Of a stretch of 64,000 bases of DNA, positions 16,774-25,721 are shown in pieces. The position numbers and the translations under genes are program-made. The DNA lies in contig SVFT01000013.1 of NCBI GenBank assembly GCA_015056735.1, positions 1-64,000 on the forward strand, in the 5' to 3' direction. The notes beneath the pieces were generated by a model. That model was not told the origin of the DNA, searched no databases, and was given only the letters and a program-made list of their open reading frames with translations. Each line of letters starts with the position of its first letter. Position 1 is the stretch's first letter. This DNA is from Lachnospiraceae bacterium (GTDB lineage Bacteria > Bacillota > Clostridia > Lachnospirales > Lachnospiraceae).

Positions 16774-18531
16774 TTATTTATCACGGGTTACTGTTCCCTG
16801 ATCAACTTTATATACGATATCACAATTTGCGATCGTACTCAACCTATGCGCAATGATCAGAAGTGTCTTCGACCCTGCAAGATAATCGATCGCCTCCATA
16901 ACGGCTGCTTCAGTCTCATTATCCAATGCGGAAGTTGCCTCGTCAAGAACCAGGAAATCAGGGTTGTGATACAACGCTCTCGCTATGCCGATCCTCTGAC
17001 GCTGACCGCCCGATAAGCGTACGCCGCTCTCTCCGATCACGGTATCAAGACCTTCTTCCAAACTGTTGATAAAATCTGCAAGCTGTGCTTCCCTGACTGC
17101 GCTCTGCAAACGTTCTTCGCTTACCTCTTCCGCAGGGATCCCAAACAGAATATTCTCTCGGATCGATGCATCAAGAAGGGCGATCGTCTGCGGGATGTAT
17201 CCGAGCTTTTGGTGCCATGCACCAAGATTCTCACGAATATCTTTACCGTCTACATACACACCGCCGTGCTGCGGTGTCAAGAGACCCAGGATCACATCCG
17301 CCATCGTTGTCTTGCCCTGTCCTGAAGGACCCACAAATGCAACCGACTTATTCTTTGGGATCTCAATGTTTACATCATGAAGCACATCATGCTGTGCGCT
17401 CGGATAACGGAATGAAAGATCCTTTACTTCAACCGCACGCTCAAATGGCAGAGACTCCATCTCAACCGCCTTTGCACCCGACTCTTCGGAAGGCGCTGCA
17501 GAGAGTCTGTGGCCGATCAGCTCTTCAATCGCTTTCAGGTCATGATAGATCGAATCAATCGCCGGCCTGCTGAAAATAATGCGGCTTAAATATTCTGCAA
17601 TACGGTTGGCCGACGGAAGCATACGAAATGCTGCAACCGCAAAGATCGACATCGTCGGGATAAAAGCCGAAGGATCGGTACCGAGCATCACTTTCACGCA
17701 GATGATAACCAGTAATCCCGAGATCACGATCGTCTCCATAACCGGCTTCGGGATCATCGAATATACTTTAAATTTGCGATAGCTCTCCGCAAAACCGCGG
17801 TACTGCTCATCATACGTGTTCAAAAAAGACTGCTCCCGGTCCAGGATCTTGATCTCTTTGATACTGCGCAGTGTCTCCAGAACCGTCTGTCTGGTATCTG
17901 CCTGGCTGTTACGGCCTTTGCGCCCCGCTCTTCGAAGACGCTTCCTGAAAACAAAAAGGAAGAGATAACCGAACAATCCGATCAGTCCAAGTGTTCCGAT
18001 CGTGATCACGATATCCTGAAATGCGAGGAACACCAAAAGTGCAAGGCACACGCTGCCCTCCGACGCAAACTGAAGACCTGCCAGGATCGCTTCAAAGAAC
18101 GAGGTCACATCTTCGTTGATATTGCGGCTTAACTCCGCACTGTTATGATCCAGATGAAATACATACGGCTGGCTGACGTAGCACTGCATCATCCGGTAAG
18201 ATAAAATACGCTGATTGTCATACGTAAAGCGATACTGCATGCTGTGCATCAGGTAGACGTAGATATTCTTTAATATGTAGATCACAATAATCAGAACACC
18301 AAGCGCGATGATCAGCTGATCGGTATCACGCAGGTGCAGCTGCTCATAAAAAAACCGGATATACGCATTGTCCATCAGCTCGTCCGGATTGAGTACCGCA
18401 CTGATGAACGGAAGAACAGCGCCTACGCCGACAAGCTCCACGAACGCACCGATCACGATCACGATAAACAGCCAAAGCGCCTTCGCTTTCTGCCTGCGAT
18501 CAAATACATATGCTATTTTCTTCCACCACAT
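16774..18531 (-). CDS. ABC exporter, PglK/MsbA-like (lipid-linked oligosaccharide flippase type)
   Basis: A 585-residue half-transporter: six membrane segments fused to an ATPase. The N-terminus (FVELVGVGAVLPFISAVLNP) resembles the PglK group that flips undecaprenyl-linked glycans. ATPase motifs are Walker A GPSGQGKT, the Q loop LGYIPQTIALLD, signature LSGGQRQR, Walker B FLVLDEATSALD and the H-loop His in IIAHRLSTI. Its position between ugd and an SGNH-like protein gene in a polysaccharide run supports glycan flipping over drug export. It presumably works as a homodimer. Substrate is inferred from context only. Confidence 0.85.
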   Translation of the reverse strand: MWWKKIAYVFDRRQKAKALWLFIVIVIGAFVELVGVGAVLPFISAVLNPDELMDNAYIRFFYEQLHLRDTDQLIIALGVLIIVIYILKNIYVYLMHSMQYRFTYDNQRILSYRMMQCYVSQPYVFHLDHNSAELSRNINEDVTSFFEAILAGLQFASEGSVCLALLVFLAFQDIVITIGTLGLIGLFGYLFLFVFRKRLRRAGRKGRNSQADTRQTVLETLRSIKEIKILDREQSFLNTYDEQYRGFAESYRKFKVYSMIPKPVMETIVISGLLVIICVKVMLGTDPSAFIPTMSIFAVAAFRMLPSANRIAEYLSRIIFSRPAIDSIYHDLKAIEELIGHRLSAAPSEESGAKAVEMESLPFERAVEVKDLSFRYPSAQHDVLHDVNIEIPKNKSVAFVGPSGQGKTTMADVILGLLTPQHGGVYVDGKDIRENLGAWHQKLGYIPQTIALLDASIRENILFGIPAEEVSEERLQSAVREAQLADFINSLEEGLDTVIGESGVRLSGGQRQRIGIARALYHNPDFLVLDEATSALDNETEAAVMEAIDYLAGSKTLLIIAHRLSTIANCDIVYKVDQGTVTRDK

Positions 18532-18551
18532 TCTGCTATTCCCTTTATCTG

Positions 18552-20054
18552 CTACTGTGCAAGCAGATCATCGACTGCTTCCGTCTCGGCTTCGGCTCCC
18601 GGGTCTCTGGATTCTGCTTTCAACACCCTGGATGTTTTGAATGCCTTCGTGCAAATATGCTTTCCGGACCATCTGTCAAAAACCGCAATACAGATATCGC
18701 CGTGTCCTTCCATTTCAAAATAATTCTTGGTATCATCCCCAACCGTCAAAATCGGCTTTCCGGAATCATCAAATGTCAGTTTCGCCTTTCCAAATGACGT
18801 TTCCGTCTCCAATTCGTCTGCCGGTGAGATCTCTTCCCGCAGAAGACCACTGTTATAATCGATCACAGCATAATAGTTCTGCTCGTTTTCCTTTGCCTCT
18901 TTGATCTTTTCAAGATCAATGATGTTCCCAATCAGTTTGAAGGTCTGCTGATCGCGAAAACTTGAGGAACCGCCTTCTATATAGATCACCAGATTCAGTG
19001 TATCATCATGACACTGCACCAGAAAACTCTCAAGTCCTGCTGCCGACCGGAGATTCTCATGTTTCATCTCCAGATACTGCGCATAGTCATCGCCCCATTC
19101 CTGCAAATAGACAGGATCGTCGTATCGGCTTGGGATCTCGTATTTCGGAAGTACCTGCTCACCCAGAAATGCCGAAACCTTACGGGATCCGGACACATTC
19201 ATATGTGCACCGTCGGAAAAATCCGTATCATAATCATAAATGTCCGTACGGCCAAGCAGATTCACATGCTCAATGCCGCATCTTTCCGCCAGGTCATCCA
19301 GACTGTTGAACCAGCGCTGTTGCTTTGCATCGGCTTCAAGCGGTAATGTAAGCAGGAAAACCTCTATCCCGCGTTTATGACATTCCGTAATGATCTCACC
19401 GAGGATCTTCTGGCCGTCGCCTTCCGGAACCTCCTTTTCGCTCCGATCGATCATGTCATACCGTACCGGATGCCCAAGTCCTGTTCCATACGTCGCCCCG
19501 CGCATGATGCCGGGATTCGGATCCGGGACAAAATCTCCGTCTGCGATCTCTTTCCAGCGGGCATGATATTCAGAGAACGGAAACAGAATCCGTGCCCTGT
19601 CTGCCGAACGATCATACAACTCGTACGTCGCATCGATCTTGGTCTTCGTGATAGGAACAGCATCCGCAAACATGTGGAAACCCGCCAGCTGATCTTCCGT
19701 GCTGTCCTGCTTCCAATAACGGTCTGTATTGATCACAACAAGTTTCGGCGTCGTGTACCGTAGCGCGATCCGAAGCATGGCCAGATCCCTCTGCACGCCG
19801 TCTTTTGCCGCACAGAGAATGTAGGAACTGTAACCGTAATGCTCCCACAGTTCCATCGGGCTGACGTCGGCCGCAACCTGACTTGTTCCGATAAAAAGGA
19901 TATCCTTGTTTGTATTCGAATCAAAGAATCGCCGCATGCGATCCTCTGCTGTCTTTCTTGTAAAAAGATGAAAAGCAGCAAACGACAGCATGACCATCAA
20001 GACAATGGCAACACACGCGATCACCATTGTTTTCAACTGATTTCGATTTACCAT
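18552..20054 (-). CDS. membrane-anchored SGNH-hydrolase-like protein (DltD/AlgJ-like layout)
   Basis: A 500-residue protein with a single N-terminal membrane anchor (about 9-30) and the rest predicted outside. The front half has the SGNH fold landmarks: GTSQ at 56-59 with candidate nucleophile Ser58, and DGAH at 281-284 supplying candidate Asp281 and His284. The remaining 170 residues look like an added beta-rich domain of unknown type. Such proteins (DltD, AlgJ/X, PatB groups) move or remove acyl groups on cell-surface polymers. The neighbours galE, an ABC flippase and ugd suggest action on a surface polysaccharide. The precise reaction is unknown. Confidence 0.65.
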   Translation of the reverse strand: MVNRNQLKTMVIACVAIVLMVMLSFAAFHLFTRKTAEDRMRRFFDSNTNKDILFIGTSQVAADVSPMELWEHYGYSSYILCAAKDGVQRDLAMLRIALRYTTPKLVVINTDRYWKQDSTEDQLAGFHMFADAVPITKTKIDATYELYDRSADRARILFPFSEYHARWKEIADGDFVPDPNPGIMRGATYGTGLGHPVRYDMIDRSEKEVPEGDGQKILGEIITECHKRGIEVFLLTLPLEADAKQQRWFNSLDDLAERCGIEHVNLLGRTDIYDYDTDFSDGAHMNVSGSRKVSAFLGEQVLPKYEIPSRYDDPVYLQEWGDDYAQYLEMKHENLRSAAGLESFLVQCHDDTLNLVIYIEGGSSSFRDQQTFKLIGNIIDLEKIKEAKENEQNYYAVIDYNSGLLREEISPADELETETSFGKAKLTFDDSGKPILTVGDDTKNYFEMEGHGDICIAVFDRWSGKHICTKAFKTSRVLKAESRDPGAEAETEAVDDLLAQ

Positions 20055-20070
20055 CTATTGTATTTCCCTA

Positions 20071-21045
20071 TTAGTATTCTGCATGCTCATGCCAGTTCCA
20101 CGCATGCGATACGATCGTATCGATCGCACCGTACTGCGGCTCCCAGTCAAGTACACGTCTTGCCTTCTCAGAGCTTCCGACAAGCTTCGCAGGATCCCCC
20201 GGACGTCTGTCCGAAAGAGTGACCGTAAAATCTCTCCCCGTCACTCTCTTAACAGATTCTACCACTTCGAGTACCGAAGTGCCAATCGTATTTCCAAGGT
20301 TAAAGAAGTCACCCTCGCCGCCTGCTTCCAGATAGCGCAGTGCTCTCACATGCGCATCCGCAAGATCCGTTACATGAATATAGTCACGAATACAGCTTCC
20401 GTCCGGCGTATCATAATCTGTACCGAATACCTTGATGTCGGCACGCTTTCCGCTTGCGGCATCAAGTACGAGCGGGATCAGATGCGTCTCCGGAGTGTGG
20501 CTCTCCCCAAGCTCTCCATCCGGATCGGCGCCGGCCGCATTGAAATACCGGAGCACCGCAAACTGAAGACCGTACGCTTTCTGATAATCCTTAAATATCC
20601 TCTCAACCGTAAGCTTCGTCATGCCGTACGGATTGATCGGGTTCTGCGGCATATCCTCTGTAATGGGAACCTTCTCCGGCTCTCCATAGGTCGCACACGT
20701 CGAGGAAAAGATGATCTTATTGCAGCCGTGTTTTCTCATTACCTGCAACAGATTCAGCGTATTCACAACATTGTTATAGTAATACTTTTCCGGCTCCAAA
20801 ACCGATTCGCCCACATATGCAAATGCCGCAAAATGATAGACCGCTTCGATCGGATACTTCTCAAATACCGCCTCGATCTCATCTATATTTGCAAGATCCC
20901 CTTTGATAAAAGTGCCCCACTTCACGGCTTCTTTGTGCCCGTAGATCAGATTGTCCAATACAACCGTCTCATATCCTTCCTTATGAAGCTGTTTATTGAT
21001 GTGGGAACCGATGTACCCAGCCCCACCACAAATTAAGATCGCCAT
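20071..21045 (-). CDS. galE: UDP-glucose 4-epimerase
   Basis: Interconverts UDP-glucose and UDP-galactose. The 324-residue short-chain dehydrogenase-type enzyme has the NAD-binding GGAGYIGSH at 7-15, the catalytic Ser region FSSTCATYGEP, the YxxxK pair in NPYGMTK, and AVLRYFNAAGADPDG, a GalE hallmark. It leads the minus-strand polysaccharide run and is separated from the SGNH-like gene by 16 bases. Specificity for N-acetylated sugars is possible and cannot be excluded. Confidence 0.95.
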   Translation of the reverse strand: MAILICGGAGYIGSHINKQLHKEGYETVVLDNLIYGHKEAVKWGTFIKGDLANIDEIEAVFEKYPIEAVYHFAAFAYVGESVLEPEKYYYNNVVNTLNLLQVMRKHGCNKIIFSSTCATYGEPEKVPITEDMPQNPINPYGMTKLTVERIFKDYQKAYGLQFAVLRYFNAAGADPDGELGESHTPETHLIPLVLDAASGKRADIKVFGTDYDTPDGSCIRDYIHVTDLADAHVRALRYLEAGGEGDFFNLGNTIGTSVLEVVESVKRVTGRDFTVTLSDRRPGDPAKLVGSSEKARRVLDWEPQYGAIDTIVSHAWNWHEHAEY

Positions 21046-21154
21046 TGTTTTTCTCCGATCACTGAATTATCTTTTGCAGAATCATTTTATCATATTTTTT
21101 TGCTTTGAACATTTCGTTTTCCTGACAGCCGGTATTCTAAGAGACTCATCCAAG

Positions 21155-21183
21155 TTGAATTCTTCCCCATACTCCGCTAGAAT
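21155..21183 (+). promoter_or_regulatory. promoter of the GtrII-like gene
   Basis: TTGAAT (21155-21160), a 17-base spacer and TAGAAT (21178-21183), followed by a strong CTGGAGGAAA ribosome site before the ATG at 21213. Confidence 0.65.
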
Positions 21184-21212
21184 AGTAGGCAGGAAAACCT
21201 GGAGGAAATCTT

Positions 21213-22808
21213 ATGTATCCGGCTGACGTTATCAGTAAGATCCGTTCAACTATCACACCCGATCGGAAGTTCGCATTCTTAAGTGCGTTTGGGACCGGGT
21301 TACTTGTCCATTTCTATCGACTTACGAACCATCTCCTGACATGGGATTCGGTATATAACTTCTACGATCCGCAGAATAAGGTCGGGCACGGCAGGTGCTT
21401 CTTAACGCTCGGCTGCGGTATCAGTTCCTACTACGATATCCAGTGGATCATCGGACTCTTCTCCCTTTTGTGGCTGAGCCTCACGTGCGTGTGCCTTGCG
21501 GAGATCTTTGCGTTGAGGCGCAAAGGTCTGATCTTCTTAACAAGTGCGATCACCGTCACATTTCCATCCGTTGCCGGCACGTTTGCTTACATGTACACGG
21601 CGGATGGTTACTTCCTGGCACAGCTTACCGCCACACTCGCGGTCCTTGTTACAATCCGTTTTCGCAAAGGTTGGATCGGCGGCCTCTTTTTACTCGCTTT
21701 TTCGTATGGATCGTATCAGGCATATGTTTCCTATGCCGTGATGCTGATCCTTACATGGCTCGTACTGCAGATCATACGCAAAGGGATCGCTTCTGAAGGG
21801 AGCACTTCCCCAGCCGCTTCTGCTGATCCCGCTCAGACTGCTGCCACGCCGACATTACAAGTACAGACAGCCCGTCTGCTTCTTATGGGGATCTGCGGCA
21901 CCGTTCTTTACTTTATCGCAAATAAAGTGCTCGTTCTCCTGCAGCACGAGACGCTCGCTGCGTATAACGGGATCGGTTCGATGTCCGTTCCCGGACCTTC
22001 AGAATGCGTTGTAGCAGTTCGAAACAGTCTGATCGACTTTGCATATTTCTTCTTCGGACCGCTCGATAAGGGATATCTTTTCAAAGGTATCAATATCCTG
22101 CTCTTTGTTGTTCTGATCACTCTGGTCCTGATCGCATGGAGCCGGATGAAAGTATGCAGGATCAAAGGGATCCTTCTTACACTCCTTTGCTTTGCTGCGA
22201 TGCCCTTCGCCTGCTTCATGATCTACTTCGTATCATCGGATGTGCGTTACTATATGCTGATGGAAGCAGGGCTTTCCCTGATCTATCTGCTTCCGCTCCT
22301 TCTCTATGAAACGCTGCATCTCTATGACGACGATGAGCCGCGATTCGTGGGAAAATGCATCATAAGCTGGCTGGCGATCCTTGCAGTCATCGCATCCGCA
22401 TTCTACTTTATCATTGTTGACAATATCAGTTACCTTTACATGACAACGTCCAATGAAAAAACCTTCTACCTGCTCTCGCGCATGGCAGGCGTGATGGAAC
22501 AGACAGAAGGCTATGAAAGCGCCAATCGACTTGCGGTGATCGGTCACTTCGACGGATATGATGATATCGACCTGAATCTCCCGCCCGCGATGGCAGGTGT
22601 GAGGGATAGCTACATCGTCTCCGAGTCCGCACACTATACCGCCATGTTCGATACTTACTACGGAATCCGCTTGGATACGTACACGCGGGATGAGATCACA
22701 TCTCTTCAAAAAGAAAGCGATATCATGAATATGCCCTGCTGGCCCGCGCCCGGAAGCGTCAAAGTAAAGGATCATACTGTGGTCATCAAAATATCCGATG
22801 AGAAATAA
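21213..22808 (+). CDS. polytopic GtrII-like glucosyltransferase family protein
   Basis: A 531-residue integral membrane protein with roughly ten to eleven hydrophobic segments. The N-terminal half (FLSAFGTGLLVHFYRLTNHLL, TWDSVYNF, GRCFLTLGCGISSYYD) fits the glucosyltransferase domain family related to phage GtrII, which uses lipid-linked glucose to decorate surface polysaccharide outside the membrane. The C-terminal 110 residues are soluble and probably extracellular. The gene stands alone on the plus strand with its own promoter, divergent from galE. The sugar and acceptor are not predictable. Confidence 0.72.
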   Translation: MYPADVISKIRSTITPDRKFAFLSAFGTGLLVHFYRLTNHLLTWDSVYNFYDPQNKVGHGRCFLTLGCGISSYYDIQWIIGLFSLLWLSLTCVCLAEIFALRRKGLIFLTSAITVTFPSVAGTFAYMYTADGYFLAQLTATLAVLVTIRFRKGWIGGLFLLAFSYGSYQAYVSYAVMLILTWLVLQIIRKGIASEGSTSPAASADPAQTAATPTLQVQTARLLLMGICGTVLYFIANKVLVLLQHETLAAYNGIGSMSVPGPSECVVAVRNSLIDFAYFFFGPLDKGYLFKGINILLFVVLITLVLIAWSRMKVCRIKGILLTLLCFAAMPFACFMIYFVSSDVRYYMLMEAGLSLIYLLPLLLYETLHLYDDDEPRFVGKCIISWLAILAVIASAFYFIIVDNISYLYMTTSNEKTFYLLSRMAGVMEQTEGYESANRLAVIGHFDGYDDIDLNLPPAMAGVRDSYIVSESAHYTAMFDTYYGIRLDTYTRDEITSLQKESDIMNMPCWPAPGSVKVKDHTVVIKISDEK

Positions 22809-22856
22809 GCTCACCGATTTGCCGGCAACTCTTCACAGATCCTTTTTACGGTATAA

Positions 22857-22893
22857 GAAAACGAAGCAGTTCACATCACTGCTTCGTTTTTTT
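22857..22893 (+). terminator. bidirectional intrinsic terminator
   Basis: AAAACGAAGCAGT pairs with ACTGCTTCGTTTT around a seven-base loop. It overlaps the 3' end of the convergent deacetylase gene, whose stop codon lies in the loop. Confidence 0.9.
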
Positions 22894-23748
22894 GATCGTA
22901 CAAAACATATCATGGTCTACGCTTCGTCCTTCGGACAGATAAAACTGTACGCAGCCTTCATTCTCAGGATCAAGCAGATCATCCGGCTTTGTCACCCCGC
23001 CCGGATGCGCCAGGATCTCAACCGGAAGTCCTTTTCTCTTTGCGATCTTACAAAGCGCCGGCCTGATAATCGATACGCGCTTTCTATCCATATGACCACT
23101 CATCATGATCCCGCAGAAAACTGCGGTTTTATGCATAAGCGGCGCAAATAGTCTGTGACCGAGAAGCTTACATGTATGCAGGATCAGGCATTTAACCAGG
23201 TTGATCGGTTTGATCGTAAGAAGCACTTCCGGATGTGTTAGATACGGCATGATTGGTTCCGTCGTGATCCGCATATAGTCAATCTTTTCCGGTTTGATAT
23301 TTTCATAGATCGCTTCCATTACCATCGGGATCATATGATAGTGCTGATGACTGTCGATCCGGATGCTGCTCACATACTGTCTCGCGATCGCAAGCTGCGC
23401 GCCAAGCTCAAGAGCGACCTGCTTTTTCCATTCCCGTCTTTTATTTGACCATTTTGGAAGCAGGGAGATCAGAAACATCCAGAAGAACGATGTCCGGAGC
23501 ATCCCCCTTTCATCCACGAGAAAAGGAACCTTCCGCGGATCTGCCGCGGACGGTCCCTCTGCAAGATTCAAATGTACATTGATATGGAGCTTCTCTCTGT
23601 AAGGCTTCAGCATCTCCATGCACTCCGCAACATGCGGACTGTTAAAGAGTACACTGACGGAATTCAGAACGCCCTCTCTGTGGCATTCCAAAATACGCTC
23701 GGATATTTCTTTATTTGCAGCATAGTCGTCAGCGTGATAGATGATCAT
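22876..23748 (-). CDS. YdjC/ChbG/HpnK-family carbohydrate deacetylase
   Basis: A 290-residue cytoplasmic protein of the ChbG/HpnK (YdjC) family, metal-dependent deacetylases acting on N-acetylated or related sugars. Family marks are HADDYAANKEISERI at the N-terminus with the metal-binding Asp pair, LHINVHLNLAEGPS, and DSHQHYHMIPMV with metal-binding His residues. The gene lies between glgB and the GtrII-like gene, so a role in surface-glycan or chito-oligosaccharide processing is plausible but unproven. Confidence 0.85.
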   Translation of the reverse strand: MIIYHADDYAANKEISERILECHREGVLNSVSVLFNSPHVAECMEMLKPYREKLHINVHLNLAEGPSAADPRKVPFLVDERGMLRTSFFWMFLISLLPKWSNKRREWKKQVALELGAQLAIARQYVSSIRIDSHQHYHMIPMVMEAIYENIKPEKIDYMRITTEPIMPYLTHPEVLLTIKPINLVKCLILHTCKLLGHRLFAPLMHKTAVFCGIMMSGHMDRKRVSIIRPALCKIAKRKGLPVEILAHPGGVTKPDDLLDPENEGCVQFYLSEGRSVDHDMFCTIKKTKQ

Positions 23749-23803
23749 TTTTAACTTTCAATCTTTCGATATATTTTTTCCTATTATTCTTAAGTCGGAT
23801 CGC

Positions 23804-25708
23804 TTAAAGTTTAAACACCGCGGATCCGTAAGGCGGCAGATCAAAAGTGATCGAATTCTCACGATAATCCCATGGGATCGCATCGGGTTTGATCGTCTTC
23901 GGGATCTCGTGTCCGTCCCCGCCGTATTTTGTATCATCGCTGTTTAGAAGAAGCGTACAGGTCGTTTTGTTCGGTACACCTACCCTGTAACCGCTACGCT
24001 CCATCGGCGTCATATTCATCACAAAGAGAAGCTTCTCTTTTCCGTTCGGTGTCTTTCTGATAAAAGCATACGTGCTCTGGTCTGCGTCATCCGCCTTGAC
24101 CCACTCAAAGCCTTCCCAGCTGTTATCAACCGTATACATACACGGGTGATCGCGATACAGTTTCAGAAGATCGGCAACATATGCATGCATGCCACTGTTA
24201 AGCGGATCCTGAAGCAGATACCAGTCAAGCTCACGCTCTTCGCACCATTCCCGTTCCTGCCCGAAATCCTGTCCCATAAAGAGATGTTTCTTGCCGGCAT
24301 GACCGAACATAAACGTATATCCGGTTCGCAGGTTCGCGTACTTATCCTTACGGTAGCCCGGCATTTTCTCAACCATCGAACACTTCAGGTGCACGACTTC
24401 ATCGTGCGAGAGCGGCAGGATATAGTTTTCGCTCTCGTTATAACTCATCGCGAACGTCATTGTGTAATGGTTGTTCTTTCTGAAATACGGATCCAGCTTC
24501 ATGTATTCGCAGAAGTCGTGCATCCAGCCCATATTCCACTTGAAACTGAAATACAGACCGCCATCTTCCACCTCGCCGGTGATATGCGGCCATGCCGTTG
24601 ACTCTTCCGCGATCATCATGACGCCCGGGAATTTGCCGCGTACGAGTGTGTTGAGGTGTTTAAAGAATTCGATCGCCTCAAGGTTCTGGTTCCCACCGTA
24701 TTTGTTGGCAACCCACTCGCCGTCTTTTTTTCCGTAGTCAAGATACAGCATCGATGCGACCGCATCCACACGAAGCCCGTCAATATGATACTCCTGCACC
24801 CAAAAGACCGCATTCGCGATCAGGAAGTTCGATACTTCCGTCTTTCCGTAATTAAAGATCTTCGTACCCCAGTCAGGATGTTCACCAAGGCGCGGATCCG
24901 GATGCTCGAAAACAGCTGCGCCGTCAAACTCAGCCAGCCCGTGCGCATCTTTGGGAAAATGTGCCGGCACCCAGTCGAGGATCACACCGATCCCGTTTTT
25001 ATGAAGCACATTGACCAGATACATGAAGTCCTTCGGTGTACCGTAGCGCGAAGTCGGCGCATAGTATCCCGTTACCTGGTAACCCCAGGATCCATCAAAA
25101 GGATGCTCTGCGATACCCATGAGTTCTACATGTGTATAACGATACTCTTTCAGATATTCAACAAGTCTGTCCGCAAACTCGCGGTAAGTATAAAAGCCGT
25201 CATCATCTCTTCCGGGATGACGCATCCATGAACCGATGTGACACTCATAGATCGCGATCGGTTCTTTATTCATATCTTTTTTCTTACGTGCTTCCATCCA
25301 GGACTTATCTGTCCATTTAAATCCGGAAAGATCCGTTACGATCGAAGCCGTCTTGGGGCGAAGCTCAGCATAGTTTGCAAACGGATCAGCTTTATAAAGC
25401 TCGCGTCCGTCTGCTGCCGTGATCATATACTTATAAAGCGCACCTTCCGATACGCCGGGAACGAACAGTTCATAAACGCCGCCCGGGCCGATTTTCTGCA
25501 TCTCATACTGATACGGATTCCAGTCGTTAAAGCTGCCTGTCACATGCACCGCTCTTGCATTTGGTGCCCAGACTGCAAAATGTACGCCCTTTTCCTTGTT
25601 TTCTTCAGAAAGATGCGCACCGAGTTTTTTGTACAGCTCATAATGCGTACCTTTTGCAAATAAGTATTGATCGGTTTCAGAAATAAACACTTTTTCCGGT
25701 GCGGCCAT
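23804..25708 (-). CDS. glgB: 1,4-alpha-glucan branching enzyme
   Basis: Introduces alpha-1,6 branches into glycogen. The 634-residue protein has an N-terminal CBM48-like domain (GVHFAVWAPNARAVHVTGSFNDW). The GH13 barrel shows ILDWVPAHFPKD, DGLRVDAVAS (nucleophile Asp), MIAEEST (acid/base Glu) and LPLSHDEVVH, and an all-beta C-terminal domain follows. It is 13 bases downstream of the large pseudo-ATPase gene, so the two are probably cotranscribed. No glgC, glgD, glgA or glgP gene is in the window. Confidence 0.97.
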   Translation of the reverse strand: MAAPEKVFISETDQYLFAKGTHYELYKKLGAHLSEENKEKGVHFAVWAPNARAVHVTGSFNDWNPYQYEMQKIGPGGVYELFVPGVSEGALYKYMITAADGRELYKADPFANYAELRPKTASIVTDLSGFKWTDKSWMEARKKKDMNKEPIAIYECHIGSWMRHPGRDDDGFYTYREFADRLVEYLKEYRYTHVELMGIAEHPFDGSWGYQVTGYYAPTSRYGTPKDFMYLVNVLHKNGIGVILDWVPAHFPKDAHGLAEFDGAAVFEHPDPRLGEHPDWGTKIFNYGKTEVSNFLIANAVFWVQEYHIDGLRVDAVASMLYLDYGKKDGEWVANKYGGNQNLEAIEFFKHLNTLVRGKFPGVMMIAEESTAWPHITGEVEDGGLYFSFKWNMGWMHDFCEYMKLDPYFRKNNHYTMTFAMSYNESENYILPLSHDEVVHLKCSMVEKMPGYRKDKYANLRTGYTFMFGHAGKKHLFMGQDFGQEREWCEERELDWYLLQDPLNSGMHAYVADLLKLYRDHPCMYTVDNSWEGFEWVKADDADQSTYAFIRKTPNGKEKLLFVMNMTPMERSGYRVGVPNKTTCTLLLNSDDTKYGGDGHEIPKTIKPDAIPWDYRENSITFDLPPYGSAVFKL

Positions 25709-25721
25709 CTGTATCTCCCTC

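Noticed and set aside
20083-21036. 317-codon open frame opposite galE
   Set aside because: Same position as galE on the other strand, low-complexity product, no ribosome site.
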